From assembly GCA_913056155.1 (NCBI GenBank), contig CAJXMT010000003.1:1-44624 (forward strand): 44,624 bases of DNA, read 5' to 3'. Below the pieces are notes generated by a model. It ran no database searches. It was given only the letters and a program-made list of their open reading frames with translations, and had not been told where the DNA came from. Below, one piece after another: positions 33,207 through 42,394 of the stretch. The stretch's first letter is position 1, and each line of letters begins with the position of its first letter. Source of the stretch: an uncultured Cryomorphaceae bacterium. GTDB taxonomy: Bacteria; Bacteroidota; Bacteroidia; Flavobacteriales_G; Salibacteraceae. The position numbers and the translations under genes are program-made.

Positions 33207-35077
33207 TTCAAAACTATGATGCTATTGTAGTGGGTGCAGGCCATGCAGGCTGTGAAGCTGCTGCGGCCGCAGCTAATATGGGACAAAACGTATTGTTGGT
33301 CACAATGGATATGACTCGTACTGCGCAAATGAGTTGCAATCCCGCAATGGGTGGAGTTGCCAAAGGTCAAATTCTACGAGAAATTGATGCCCTCGGGGGC
33401 TTAAGTGCGGTAGTAACTGATAAAAGCGCGATACAGTTTCGAATGTTGAATCGATCTAAAGGACCGGCAATGTGGTCTCCGCGTACTCAGAATGACAGAG
33501 CTTTATTTAATACATATTGGCGCGAAGAACTAGAAGCTATACCAACTTTGGATTTTTGGCAAGATATGGTCGTTGGTTTCATTATAGAGAATAATCGAGT
33601 GAGAGGAGTCAAGACGGGGCTTGGTATCGATATTCCGTGTAAAACTGTAATTGTAACAAGTGGTACATTTTTGAATGGGACCATTCATATTGGTGAAAAG
33701 CGCATGGGTGGAGGCAGAAGCGGTGAGAAGTCTTCAACCGGAATTACCGAACAATTAGTACAATTGGGATTTGAAGCGGGTCGAATGAAGACAGGAACTC
33801 CGCCTCGGGTTGATGGTCGAAGCTTGGATTATTCTAAAATGGAGGAACAAAAGGGAGATGAGAAACCGGGTAAATTTTCGTTTTCGAATAGAACCTCGCC
33901 GCTAACTAAACAGCTGAGTTGTCAAATTACGTACACGAACCCGGTAGTTCATGATACCTTAGCTTCAGGTTTTGACCGTAGCCCGATGTTTAACGGCGCC
34001 ATTGAAAGTAAAGGTCCGCGATATTGTCCATCAATCGAAGATAAGATTCACCGATTTGCAGAACGCGACAGACATCAAATATTTGTTGAACCGGAAGGAT
34101 GGAATACCGTGGAGTGTTATGTAAACGGCTTCAGCACTTCCTTACCCGAGGATGTTCAATTTCGTGCCATCAGGCAAATGGTGGGGTTTGAAAATGCCAA
34201 AATTTTTAGACCGGGATACGCTATTGAATACGATTATTTTCCCCCTACACAGCTTAAGTATTCATTAGAAACGAAATTAGTTGAAGGTCTGTTTTTTGCA
34301 GGCCAGATTAATGGAACTACAGGTTATGAAGAGGCCGCCTGTCAGGGTTTAATGGCCGGAATTAATGCTGCGTTAAAAGTGCAAGATAAAGAGGCTTTTG
34401 TTTTAGGACGTGAATCTGCCTATATTGGTGTACTCATTGACGATTTAATTACAAAAGGTACTGAGGAACCTTACCGAATGTTTACCTCGCGTGCGGAGTA
34501 TCGTATTTTATTAAGACAAGATAATGCGGACGAAAGACTCACACGTTTATCGCATGCTATTGGATTGGCTTCAGATAAGCGCGTGCGAGAAATGGAAAAA
34601 AAGAAGATTTTGAAAAAATCGCTTCGTACATTTTTAGATCGTGAAAGCGCAGATCCCAAGGAACTGAATGATTGGTTGGTTTCACGTGGAACATCACCTT
34701 TAAAGCAAAAAGTAAAATATATTGATATATTGAAGCGACCTCAAATTGACTTGGACGGATTAGTGAAGTACGGAACCACTTTTCAAAAGTTCATCAACTC
34801 AGAATTATCGGGAGAAGATTTGGTTTTGGAAGGTGTCGAAATAGAATCGAAGTATGAAGGCTATATTCAAAAAGAGAAAGAAATGGCCGATAAAATGCAA
34901 CGACTGGAAAATATAAAAATTCCCGATCGTGTGGATTATCATGCCTTGACTTCGATAAGTGCTGAGGCACGCGAAAAACTTTCGAATATAAAACCCGAAA
35001 CTTTAGGTCAAGCTTCTCGCATCAGTGGAGTGAGTCCGGCAGATATTAGTGTCTTGCTTATTCATTTGGGAAGGTAG
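33203..35077 (+). CDS. mnmG: tRNA uridine 5-carboxymethylaminomethyl enzyme MnmG
   Basis: A 624-residue FAD protein that, with MnmE, modifies wobble U34 of several tRNAs. The FAD-binding motif is [19 protein letters not shown] at residues 8-26. The family blocks [33 protein letters not shown] and [25 protein letters not shown] (second FAD contact) are intact. The C-terminal helical domain that binds MnmE and tRNA is complete. Full-length. It contains a second, weaker parS. mnmG (gidA) is a classic neighbour of oriC in many bacteria. Confidence 0.97.
   Translation: MIQNYDAIVVGAGHAGCEAAAAAANMGQNVLLVTMDMTRTAQMSCNPAMGGVAKGQILREIDALGGLSAVVTDKSAIQFRMLNRSKGPAMWSPRTQNDRALFNTYWREELEAIPTLDFWQDMVVGFIIENNRVRGVKTGLGIDIPCKTVIVTSGTFLNGTIHIGEKRMGGGRSGEKSSTGITEQLVQLGFEAGRMKTGTPPRVDGRSLDYSKMEEQKGDEKPGKFSFSNRTSPLTKQLSCQITYTNPVVHDTLASGFDRSPMFNGAIESKGPRYCPSIEDKIHRFAERDRHQIFVEPEGWNTVECYVNGFSTSLPEDVQFRAIRQMVGFENAKIFRPGYAIEYDYFPPTQLKYSLETKLVEGLFFAGQINGTTGYEEAACQGLMAGINAALKVQDKEAFVLGRESAYIGVLIDDLITKGTEEPYRMFTSRAEYRILLRQDNADERLTRLSHAIGLASDKRVREMEKKKILKKSLRTFLDRESADPKELNDWLVSRGTSPLKQKVKYIDILKRPQIDLDGLVKYGTTFQKFINSELSGEDLVLEGVEIESKYEGYIQKEKEMADKMQRLENIKIPDRVDYHALTSISAEAREKLSNIKPETLGQASRISGVSPADISVLLIHLGR
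34678..34693. promoter_or_regulatory. Second parS-like site
   Basis: GGTTTCACGTGGAACA in mnmG matches the consensus at 14 of 16 positions, with the CACGTG core intact. It is 1.5 kb from the perfect site. Comparable degenerate sites bind ParB in other bacteria. Confidence 0.6.
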
Positions 35078-35353
35078 TTAAAAACAAGCCTTTTTTTATA
35101 AAAGGAATTGAAATGGGGTTGTTTGTTCCACTAAAATAGCCCGATAAGGGTGTAAGTCATTTTTTAGGAGATCTTACAAATGAAGGGTTTTTTTAATATA
35201 TTGATAATCAGATAACAAAATACAATGCATGATAAACTGAAGAATTGGGGTTTTGACCAATGTAAATAATCAAATGTTTTTGAATGACGAGAGTTTGCTC
35301 AGGCTTGGTGAAAATGAAATGATTTTCACAATTTGGCGTTGTATCTAAAATTT
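35078..35353. other. Gap without gene
   Basis: About 275 bases before porZ. It has a short CCTTTT/AAAAGG hairpin after mnmG and a near-copy of the dispersed word (GGTTTTGACCAA, 35249-35260). No clear promoter match. Confidence 0.5.
35249..35260 (-). repeat. Dispersed 12-mer, one-mismatch copy
   Basis: GGTTTTGACCAA on the + strand, one base (C to T) from the consensus, intergenic. Confidence 0.55.
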
Positions 35354-37693
35354 ATGTTGATGAAGGTTTTATCATTTCTAGTTGTATTGGTTTTTTCCGC
35401 CGGCGGTTTTGCTCAGGAACGCGGTGTAGGAACTTGGATTGATTATTTGCCCTACGGGGAAGTTCATACGGTTGTAAAGCAAGGTAACAAAGTTTATGGT
35501 GCCACTCCGTTTGCACTGGTGGAAATTGATGTTCGCGATATGGCCGCTTCACGGTTAAGTCGAGTAACGGGTTTGTCGGGAACAAACGTCACGGCACTTG
35601 CAGCATCAGATGCATTGAACGTAGTTGTTGTGGGATATGCCTCGGGAAGCTTAGACATTATACAAGGCAATACAATACGTACTTACAACGATATTCAACG
35701 CTCTTCCGACTTCCCCGAAAGAGGTATTCAAAACATTAATATTCAGGGGAGTGATGCCTATATATCCACTCAATTCGGTATTGTCAAGTACAACTTGGAA
35801 AGACGTGAAGTGAGTGACACCTATTTGCCGGGTGACGGCGCCGCTGCACTTGAAATTAACAGTACTTGCATTTTGAATGATACATTATACGCAGCTACTG
35901 AGGAGGGCATGATTGCGGCTGATTTGAATAATCCGCTTTTACGAATCGGCGAGTCATGGCGTCGAATGAGCGAAGTGCCCATGGCCGATTCAGCGTACCA
36001 CGACGTGATAAGTTTTAACAATCAACTAATCATAAATAAGCGCAGCAGGGAATTTAAAAAGGATTCTGTTTTGGTCAGAACCGAAACCGGTTGGCAAACT
36101 CCGGCGGGGTTTGGAAATTGGAACTTTTTTTCTTTGAAAGTGCAAGGCGATATGTTGATGGTCGCGCGAAATGAAGATGTTGTTTTTCTCAATTCTGATT
36201 ACGAAACGGAGTTTAATATATTTACCTACGAAACAGAAGAACTTCCGGCCCCGCGCGATATAATTTCGGGTGATAATCCCGAGGAGTATTGGATCGCCGA
36301 TAATAATCAGGGTGTGATCAGGAACGAACGCATTTGGATGAATGATCGTTTTTTGTTGCAAAGTCCGCAGGCTAGCAGGGCGCGCAGATTCGATTTTGCT
36401 CACGGCAAAAGTTATGTGGCATCAGGCGGTATAACGGTGAGGCAAGTACCTCAATTTACCCGGGACGGTTTTTTTATACAAAATAACAATACGGGCGTAT
36501 GGAAAAATTACAGCTTTAGGAATTATCCTGAAATGGAGGATTATTTTGATTTTGTGGATATAGCTGCAGATCGCAATGCGAGTAATCGATTTTACACCGC
36601 CTCTTACAGTAACGGTGTTTTAGCTTGGGAAGATGATGAGTTGGTTGCCGTGTATAACAATACCAACACGCCGTTGGGCGGTGATGATAGAAGTGAAGAC
36701 GAGCCCGACATTCAGGTGAGCAGTATAGCCGTGGATGATGAAAATAATTTATGGATGACTGTGACCAATGTTCAAGAGGCATTGGCCGTTAAAACAGAAG
36801 ACGATGAGTTTTACAGCTACAACTTTGCGGGATTAATTGATTTTGGAGATCGGGTAGGCGATGTGCTGATTACCTCAAACGGGCACAAATGGGTAAACTT
36901 ACTCGATAAGGGTATTTTGGTTTTTGATGATAACGGTACATTAAATAATACAGACGATGATCAAGCCCTCATTTTGAATGCGCAAGAAGGAAGTGGTAAC
37001 CTTCCATCAACCGGAGTTTTAAGCATGGCAGAGGACAACTCAGGCCGTATTTGGGTAGGAACCGATCAAGGGGTGGCCGTGTTTTTTTCTCCTTCGAATG
37101 TAACAGAGGCGAATAATGATGTAGATGCACAACAAATCTTTGTTCAAGTGGACGGTTTTACTCAGTATTTATTAGAAAATGAGGCAGTAACGGCAATTGC
37201 AATAGATGGTGCAGATCGAAAATGGTTTGCTACCGAGGGGTCGGGCGTTTTTTTGATGAGCGCTGACGGAACGGAGCAAATTTTTCATTTCACTGAGGCT
37301 AACAGTTCTTTGCTCAGTGATGTTGTAGTAGCTTTGGATGTAAACCCGTTTAATGGTGAAGTATTGATAGCTACAGATGCCGGTTTAACCGCATTTAAGG
37401 GAACGGCAACTGCTCCCGATGCGCTCATGCAAGATGTTTATGCGTACCCCAATCCGGTTCACCCGCACTTTACGGGAAATATTGCCATTAAAGGATTAGC
37501 GCGGGATGCCCGAGTAAAAATTACCGATATAAACGGGAACCTTGTATTTGATACACGTGCTGAGGGCGGTCAAGCAATATGGAACGGAAACGGGCCAAAC
37601 GGCAGTCGCGTTCCCACGGGAATTTACCTGGTTTTTGCTGCAGATCAACAAGGTGTTGAATCTGTGGCCACAAAAATTATGTTTGTGAATTAA
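35354..37693 (+). CDS. porZ: Type IX secretion PorZ-like protein with sorting tail
   Basis: A 779-residue surface protein. Signal peptide MLMKVLSFLVVLVFSAGGFAQ; a longer start at 35333 adds a non-typical MALYLKF, and MKVLSF at 35360 is also possible. Beta-propeller repeats start with VGTWIDYLPYGEVHTVVKQGNKVYGATPFALVEIDV, with two-component-regulator-propeller-like blades such as GRIWVGTDQGVAVF and RKWFATEGSGVFLM. The C-terminal 80 residues, YAYPNPVHPHFTGNIAIKGL to GIYLVFAADQQGVESVATKI, form a type A sorting domain. PorZ helps deliver anionic LPS to cargo in the type IX system. Followed after 14 bases by recO. Confidence 0.85.
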   Translation: MLMKVLSFLVVLVFSAGGFAQERGVGTWIDYLPYGEVHTVVKQGNKVYGATPFALVEIDVRDMAASRLSRVTGLSGTNVTALAASDALNVVVVGYASGSLDIIQGNTIRTYNDIQRSSDFPERGIQNINIQGSDAYISTQFGIVKYNLERREVSDTYLPGDGAAALEINSTCILNDTLYAATEEGMIAADLNNPLLRIGESWRRMSEVPMADSAYHDVISFNNQLIINKRSREFKKDSVLVRTETGWQTPAGFGNWNFFSLKVQGDMLMVARNEDVVFLNSDYETEFNIFTYETEELPAPRDIISGDNPEEYWIADNNQGVIRNERIWMNDRFLLQSPQASRARRFDFAHGKSYVASGGITVRQVPQFTRDGFFIQNNNTGVWKNYSFRNYPEMEDYFDFVDIAADRNASNRFYTASYSNGVLAWEDDELVAVYNNTNTPLGGDDRSEDEPDIQVSSIAVDDENNLWMTVTNVQEALAVKTEDDEFYSYNFAGLIDFGDRVGDVLITSNGHKWVNLLDKGILVFDDNGTLNNTDDDQALILNAQEGSGNLPSTGVLSMAEDNSGRIWVGTDQGVAVFFSPSNVTEANNDVDAQQIFVQVDGFTQYLLENEAVTAIAIDGADRKWFATEGSGVFLMSADGTEQIFHFTEANSSLLSDVVVALDVNPFNGEVLIATDAGLTAFKGTATAPDALMQDVYAYPNPVHPHFTGNIAIKGLARDARVKITDINGNLVFDTRAEGGQAIWNGNGPNGSRVPTGIYLVFAADQQGVESVATKIMFVN
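36071..36082 (+). repeat. Dispersed 12-mer, copy 6
   Basis: TTGGTCAGAACC in porZ, coding L-V-R-T. Confidence 0.9.
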
Positions 37694-37707
37694 CAGTCGC
37701 ACAGCTG

Positions 37708-38433
37708 ATGGATAGAGAAGAGGGGTTTGTTTTGCGCAGGGTTAATTACGGTGATACCGGAGTGGTTGTCACCATTTTTACGCTGGACCAAGGTGTACAA
37801 ACATTTGTGGTACATGGCGTACGCCGAAAAAAAGCTAAAATTAAACTCAATTGTTTTCAGCCCTTTACCCAAGTTGAGGTACTTTACCGCAAAAAAGAAA
37901 ATACCGATTTGTATCGGTTAAACGGTTTGGAGGTAATAGAACCCTACCAAAGCATACATTACGATTTCGTAAAATCGGCACAAGTGCTATTTTTGGCTGA
38001 GGTTCTGACCAAAAGTTTGGAACGAGACGATCCGCACCCCGATTTATACCGCTGGATGAAAACAGAACTCAAAAGATTTGATGCTGCTCAAAAATACTTT
38101 GCTGAGTTTCATTTATATGCCCTTTGGCAATGGACTAAATTTTTGGGTTTAGAACCGGAAATTACAGAAAAACCTTATTTCCATTTAGTGAATGCGCAGT
38201 GTACTTCCGGGCTTTCAGAGTCAAGATACTTACTTGATATACAACAAACCAAGTGGCTTAAACACTTTTTGAGCAGCCCGGCTTTATCCGCAGGTAAATC
38301 GGGATTATCAAAATCAATGCGCAAGTCACTTACCAATTCGGCCATTGAATACCATCGTTTGCATCTAGATAATCTCACCAATCTCAAATCTTATGAGGTA
38401 TTAATTGAGGTGATGGATGAAATGAGCGATTAA
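37708..38433 (+). CDS. recO: DNA repair protein RecO
   Basis: A 241-residue recombination mediator that helps load RecA with RecR. The N-terminal OB-fold block GFVLRRVNYGDTGVVVTIFTLDQGVQTFVVHGVRRKKAK and the helical C-terminal domain (LFLAEVLTKSLERDDPHPDLYRW...FLGLEPE) are typical. The zinc-binding Cys4 cluster of Gram-positive RecO is absent, as usual in Bacteroidetes. It lies 14 bases after porZ, a common Bacteroidetes pairing. Cytoplasmic. Confidence 0.93.
   Translation: MDREEGFVLRRVNYGDTGVVVTIFTLDQGVQTFVVHGVRRKKAKIKLNCFQPFTQVEVLYRKKENTDLYRLNGLEVIEPYQSIHYDFVKSAQVLFLAEVLTKSLERDDPHPDLYRWMKTELKRFDAAQKYFAEFHLYALWQWTKFLGLEPEITEKPYFHLVNAQCTSGLSESRYLLDIQQTKWLKHFLSSPALSAGKSGLSKSMRKSLTNSAIEYHRLHLDNLTNLKSYEVLIEVMDEMSD
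38001..38012 (-). repeat. Dispersed 12-mer, copy 7
   Basis: GGTTCTGACCAA on the + strand, in recO, coding V-L-T within E-V-L-T-K. Confidence 0.9.
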
Positions 38434-38638
38434 TGTCAGTTGATGCCTGCTGCGGAAAGTACTAAAAAATTTTTAATGGTCAGAACCAATGAGAAGGATG
38501 TACTTGAATATGAATAATGGAGGTAAGTTTTTGGGGTTTGGAAAGTGGTGAAAATGGTACGTGGTTTATACGTTAGGGGTAATGGTACGGGTAAATACCG
38601 GGGTAAAAAGGGTAAAAAGTTTAATGGAACGGCCGGGC
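38434..38638. other. Convergent gap with 10-base copy of the dispersed word
   Basis: About 205 bases between recO and the LytTR gene. GGTCAGAACC at 38478-38487 is the core of the 12-mer with ATGG in front. A GGTAAA-type repeat stretch (38590-38620) is present. No terminator hairpin is clear. Confidence 0.55.
38478..38487 (+). repeat. Dispersed word, 10-base core copy
   Basis: GGTCAGAACC preceded by AT instead of TT, so 11 of 12 bases match. Confidence 0.7.
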
Positions 38639-39379
38639 TTAAATCAAATTGAGTTGATTCATCAACTCTTCTTTGTAAGTGCGGCTGAATGGTATTTCTC
38701 TGTCATCCATCACTACCGTATTGCTGCCCAAATTAACAGACTGAACAAAATCGGTATTCACTACAAAGTTGCGATGTGTACGAACAAATTTACTATTCGG
38801 TAATTTTTTCAAGAAATCTTTCAAGGCAATTTTTACGTGTATTTGCCTGTTTTCAATATTTACCGAGCAGTATTTTTCTTCCACCTCAATGTAGCTGATT
38901 TTCCCGGTTTCCACGCGTTTAAGCTTATTGCCTATTTTCACGAAGAAACTGTGATTTTGTACATTGCGCTGGTAGGGCGCCTCTTTAATTCCCGCATCTG
39001 CCTGATTCTTTTTACGGTAGTTTAAAATAGTTTGTGTTACCGTTTTAGAAAAGTCATGCTTAGTGACGGGAAATTGGAAATAAGAATCTTTGCGGCTGCC
39101 GCTTTTCAGCTTAAGCGGATCCTTGGTTAGAAATAAAACCGGGGTATTTTCATTAACTTGATGAAACTCGTTGGCTAAATTCAATTCAGATTGATCTGAA
39201 TCGGCATCGGTTTCAATCAAAACCAAATCCGGTTGATTGGATTTAAATGAATCAAGAGCCTTGCTCCCATTCATTTCGGTGTAGGTAAGGTTAATGTTTG
39301 TGCCTTCAGCTAAAGCCTCCAGCCTGTTTGCATTACCTGAATTTACACCGTTTACAGCTAGAACGTTGTATTTATTCAT
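38639..39379 (-). CDS. LytTR regulator with pseudo-receiver domain
   Basis: A 246-residue DNA-binding regulator from the start MNKYNVLAVNGVNSG; the longer frame to 39451 has no signal. Residues 1-125 look like a receiver fold, but the N-terminal acidic pair is missing and the phospho-acceptor Asp position, in PDLVLIETDAD, is Glu56. Residues about 140-246 form a LytTR domain: FFVKIGNKLKRVETGKISYIEVEEKYCSVNIENRQIHVKIALKDFLKKLPNSKFVRTHRNFVVN. No sensor kinase is nearby. It probably responds to something other than phosphorylation. Confidence 0.85.
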   Translation of the reverse strand: MNKYNVLAVNGVNSGNANRLEALAEGTNINLTYTEMNGSKALDSFKSNQPDLVLIETDADSDQSELNLANEFHQVNENTPVLFLTKDPLKLKSGSRKDSYFQFPVTKHDFSKTVTQTILNYRKKNQADAGIKEAPYQRNVQNHSFFVKIGNKLKRVETGKISYIEVEEKYCSVNIENRQIHVKIALKDFLKKLPNSKFVRTHRNFVVNTDFVQSVNLGSNTVVMDDREIPFSRTYKEELMNQLNLI

Positions 39380-39613
39380 GATATCATATATTTTGAAAAT
39401 CAGGACAAAACTATTGTAAGATTTTAAAACCTTATGTTGAAAATTATGCAACTTATACCGGGTTGGTTGTTAACTACACCCGAAAAGTTTATTATACACT
39501 GAAAGACAGTATTTTATTTTGAAGTTACAGTTTTTAAGGATAAGAGTAAAGTTTTCAACAGGAGAAAGACATTAGAATGTTGATAACCCGGGAAGGAAAC
39601 ATGATTTGCTTTT
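39380..39613. other. Gap with three DnaA-like words
   Basis: TGTTGAAAA (39435-39443), TTTTCAACA (39552-39560) and TGTTGATAA (39578-39586). The last is one base from a consensus DnaA box (complement TTATCAACA). No gene. A weaker origin candidate than 21478-21906. Confidence 0.4.
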
Positions 39614-41032
39614 CTAATTCTCATTGTTCAAAAATGCTTTCCAAGCAGTACCCGATGCCGACTTTAATTGGGCGAAATTAATGAGGGCCTCAGAGTGTAA
39701 AATATTTAAAATGGTTTGTGCTTCGATATAGCGTATTTCCCGTGAATTTATAAGAAAAAGTGAACTTTCGCCCATTTCAAACCGGGTTTGCTCGGCCAAG
39801 AGTAATCGTTCCAGATTGATTACATTACTTTTGAAAATAGTGAGCCGGTCAATGGTGTTTTCATAAGTATTGAGTGTGTTTTGTAAATTCGCTTTAAGCA
39901 ACGCGTGGGTATCTGTTCGTCGGAAACGCTGTTCCTTTAAATTGAGATCGGCTACATTTAGTCGTCCTCTTTCCCTTCTTAAAAACAAAGAAGAGGAAAC
40001 GCCAAAGCCCAACTTGTAATTATTGGTGAGCAGTGCAGCCTCGGGAACGGTGCCCGTTTCTTCAGTCAAGTAGTTGTATTTGACAAAAACCTTGGGTTTG
40101 AGTCTGTCCGCCTTAAAGCGCCTGTCCACCTCAGCTTGTTTAATTTGATAATCTTGAATTTTTAAAGCCGGATGAGCCTCAAGAAGATTTATGTACTCTT
40201 CTTTATTCGCGGGCTCAAGATTTTGTGTGGCTTTTAGGTTTTGCGGATAGATATTATCATTGATCTCGAGCGGATTCAAGTCTTCATCCCATAAATAGGT
40301 AATAAGCTCTTGACGATACATATATAAATTGTTTTGTGCCTTTAAATAGCGATCTTGAATGGCCTGCACTTGAGTGTAAGCTTCAACAGTATCTATACCG
40401 GGAAGATCTCCTAATCTAAAGCTTTCTTTTACGGCTTCAAAGCGTTCGAAAGCCAATTCAACACCTTTTTCCAAAACATTCACATTGGCTTGGGCTTGTG
40501 CCCAAGACCAATAAGCCTGCGCACTTTGTTCAAAAAGTTTATTGAGCATTTGCTTCTGCTCCTCTTTACTTTGTTCGGCAAAAAACTGAGCTTGACGGAG
40601 AGCTGCTCGTCGTTGATCTATAAATAAATCTCGACCCAAATTGAGTTGAATACCGGCAGAGAGGAGCCCGGCCGTGTTGGTAACTTCGGGGTTTAAGTAA
40701 TTTCCCGAGTTTCGTTCGTAATTGGCGTCGAGCTCAATTCCGCCGAATGTGGGCAGTTTAATTCCCGCCTCTTGCTTGTTATAGTAAACCGATTCGTCTA
40801 ACTCTTTTGTGTTAAAACTACCGTAAACTCGGGGGTCAAAGCCTCCTCTGGCAGCTTTCAACTCTTCGTCACCCGCAGTTGGAATAAGAGCCGATTGTTT
40901 TGCAACAGGATGATAGTTGCCCACTTGGTTAATGAACTGTTCAAAGCTCAATGTGTCGGTATTTTGCGCATAATAAACGCACGACATCATCAACCCCAAA
41001 AAAGTAAATATGTATTTATTTATAGGGTTCAT
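39614..41032 (-). CDS. TolC-family outer-membrane efflux channel
   Basis: A 472-residue outer-membrane factor. The start MNPINKYIFTFLGLMMSCVYYAQ is a signal peptide; the longer frame to 41116 lies inside the HlyD gene. Two tandem helix-rich halves follow, for example AELKAARGGFDPRVYGSFNTKEL and QAQANVNVLEKGVELAFERFEAVKESFRLGDLPGIDTVEAYTQ, then ELEKFEMGESSLFLINSREIRYIEAQ-type TolC repeat features near the C-terminus. It forms the trimeric channel for the HlyD and ABC proteins encoded upstream. Its ATG overlaps the hlyD stop by 17 bases. Confidence 0.9.
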   Translation of the reverse strand: MNPINKYIFTFLGLMMSCVYYAQNTDTLSFEQFINQVGNYHPVAKQSALIPTAGDEELKAARGGFDPRVYGSFNTKELDESVYYNKQEAGIKLPTFGGIELDANYERNSGNYLNPEVTNTAGLLSAGIQLNLGRDLFIDQRRAALRQAQFFAEQSKEEQKQMLNKLFEQSAQAYWSWAQAQANVNVLEKGVELAFERFEAVKESFRLGDLPGIDTVEAYTQVQAIQDRYLKAQNNLYMYRQELITYLWDEDLNPLEINDNIYPQNLKATQNLEPANKEEYINLLEAHPALKIQDYQIKQAEVDRRFKADRLKPKVFVKYNYLTEETGTVPEAALLTNNYKLGFGVSSSLFLRRERGRLNVADLNLKEQRFRRTDTHALLKANLQNTLNTYENTIDRLTIFKSNVINLERLLLAEQTRFEMGESSLFLINSREIRYIEAQTILNILHSEALINFAQLKSASGTAWKAFLNNEN

Positions 41033-42389
41033 AAAGTATATCTGAAGGTTTTTCTTTATCGAGCGCGTCTTCATAAAAATCAGGAGGGAAGCCGTTGAGT
41101 TGTCGCCATATTTCATACCAAACCGGCACGTCGTTAAAGAGCATGATGGCCTCAGCGCCGGTACCTATTCTCAATGGCTCGGGCCAGGGTGTGTCACTGC
41201 TGTCGGGAACAATTAATACGCGGTAATGATTGTTTTTTTTGTCTGAGAATTTATCTACCGCACGTACAACCCCTCCAAACGTGCCGTTACTTAAGTTGGG
41301 CCATCCTGAAAAGATAATGGCGGGCCATCCGTCAAAAATGAACCTCACTTTATTTCCCTCGTGTACTAAGGGTAAATCAATGGGTTTAATGTAAACCTCA
41401 GCGGCGAGCTCGTAATCGCCCGGTAAAATGCTTATAATGGAAGTTCCTGATTTGATGAGTTCTCCCACACCCACTTTAACTGCTCGTGTAATATAACCCG
41501 CTTGGGGAGCAACAACATAATACATACCGGCGCGCACTTTGAAGTTGTTGTATTCGTTTTGCAACTTGTTGACTTCGGCATTTGTTGTGAAGCCCGAAGA
41601 CATGGCTGTAAATTTTTCAGACTCCGCTTTAGCCAATTTATTTTGAAAATCGAAATGAATGGCGTTGAGTTCAATTTGGGCACTTAGTAATTCGTTTCGG
41701 CTGCTGAGTAATTTATTTTCTGCGGCGATGAGTTTTACTTGATTTTTTTGAAATTCTTGCTTTCTGGATTCTAAATCGGTCAGTGACTTTAAACCTTGTT
41801 TATACAATTCCTGCATACGTTTGAGGCGTGCATCGGCAATATCAAAATTCACTTTAGCGGCTTCGTATGAAATACTGTCTGATTCTACCAATAACTCGGC
41901 TTGTCTCAATCGATTTCGTGCTTGCTCAATTCTTAATTTATTGTTGGCTTTCAGAGCCTCAATTTGTAAATCCAGAGCATCTACTTTTTTATCGTACGCT
42001 TCACCGGCTTGAGCCTTTGCGTTAATTTGATTTTGGGTTCTGACCAAAAGCTCGGGATCTAAAAACTTGTTGTGAATTTCAGATATTTTCATGATCGTAT
42101 CACCCTTTTCTACATAATCCCCCTCTTGAACGTTCCAGCTTTCAATTCTTCCATCAATTATGGAGTGAATGGTTTGCGGCCTGTGAGTGGGTTGGAGGGC
42201 GTTGAGCTTTCCCCTTGCTCTCGTGTTTTGTGTCCAGGGTAAAAAAAGTGAAATGATAAAAACCAACAGCAAACCCAGCAGTATTTTAATAATACTTTTG
42301 GCCTGTTGGCTGATACCTATGAGCCGGCTGCTTTTGAAGCTTTCGATTTGAAGCTTTTTAATTTCAATATTTTCTGATATTCCCAACAT
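41016..42389 (-). CDS. HlyD-family membrane fusion protein
   Basis: A 457-residue periplasmic adaptor. One N-terminal membrane span, IIKILLGLLLVFIISLFLPWT (about 30-50), is followed by a lipoyl/beta-barrel half-motif IIDGRIESWNVQEGDYVEKGDTIMKI. A long coiled coil runs from about 95 to 260 (LLVRTQNQINAKAQAGEAYDKK... LNAIHFDFQNKLAKAESEKF), then the second half-motif APQAGYITRAVKVGVGELIKSGTSIISI. It bridges the inner-membrane ABC protein and TolC. Five bases separate it from the ABC gene. Confidence 0.92.
   Translation of the reverse strand: MLGISENIEIKKLQIESFKSSRLIGISQQAKSIIKILLGLLLVFIISLFLPWTQNTRARGKLNALQPTHRPQTIHSIIDGRIESWNVQEGDYVEKGDTIMKISEIHNKFLDPELLVRTQNQINAKAQAGEAYDKKVDALDLQIEALKANNKLRIEQARNRLRQAELLVESDSISYEAAKVNFDIADARLKRMQELYKQGLKSLTDLESRKQEFQKNQVKLIAAENKLLSSRNELLSAQIELNAIHFDFQNKLAKAESEKFTAMSSGFTTNAEVNKLQNEYNNFKVRAGMYYVVAPQAGYITRAVKVGVGELIKSGTSIISILPGDYELAAEVYIKPIDLPLVHEGNKVRFIFDGWPAIIFSGWPNLSNGTFGGVVRAVDKFSDKKNNHYRVLIVPDSSDTPWPEPLRIGTGAEAIMLFNDVPVWYEIWRQLNGFPPDFYEDALDKEKPSDILYEPYK
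42036..42047 (-). repeat. Dispersed 12-mer, copy 8
   Basis: GGTTCTGACCAA on the + strand, in the hlyD gene, whose coding strand reads TTGGTCAGAACC for L-V-R-T. Confidence 0.9.
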
Positions 42390-42394
42390 GATTT

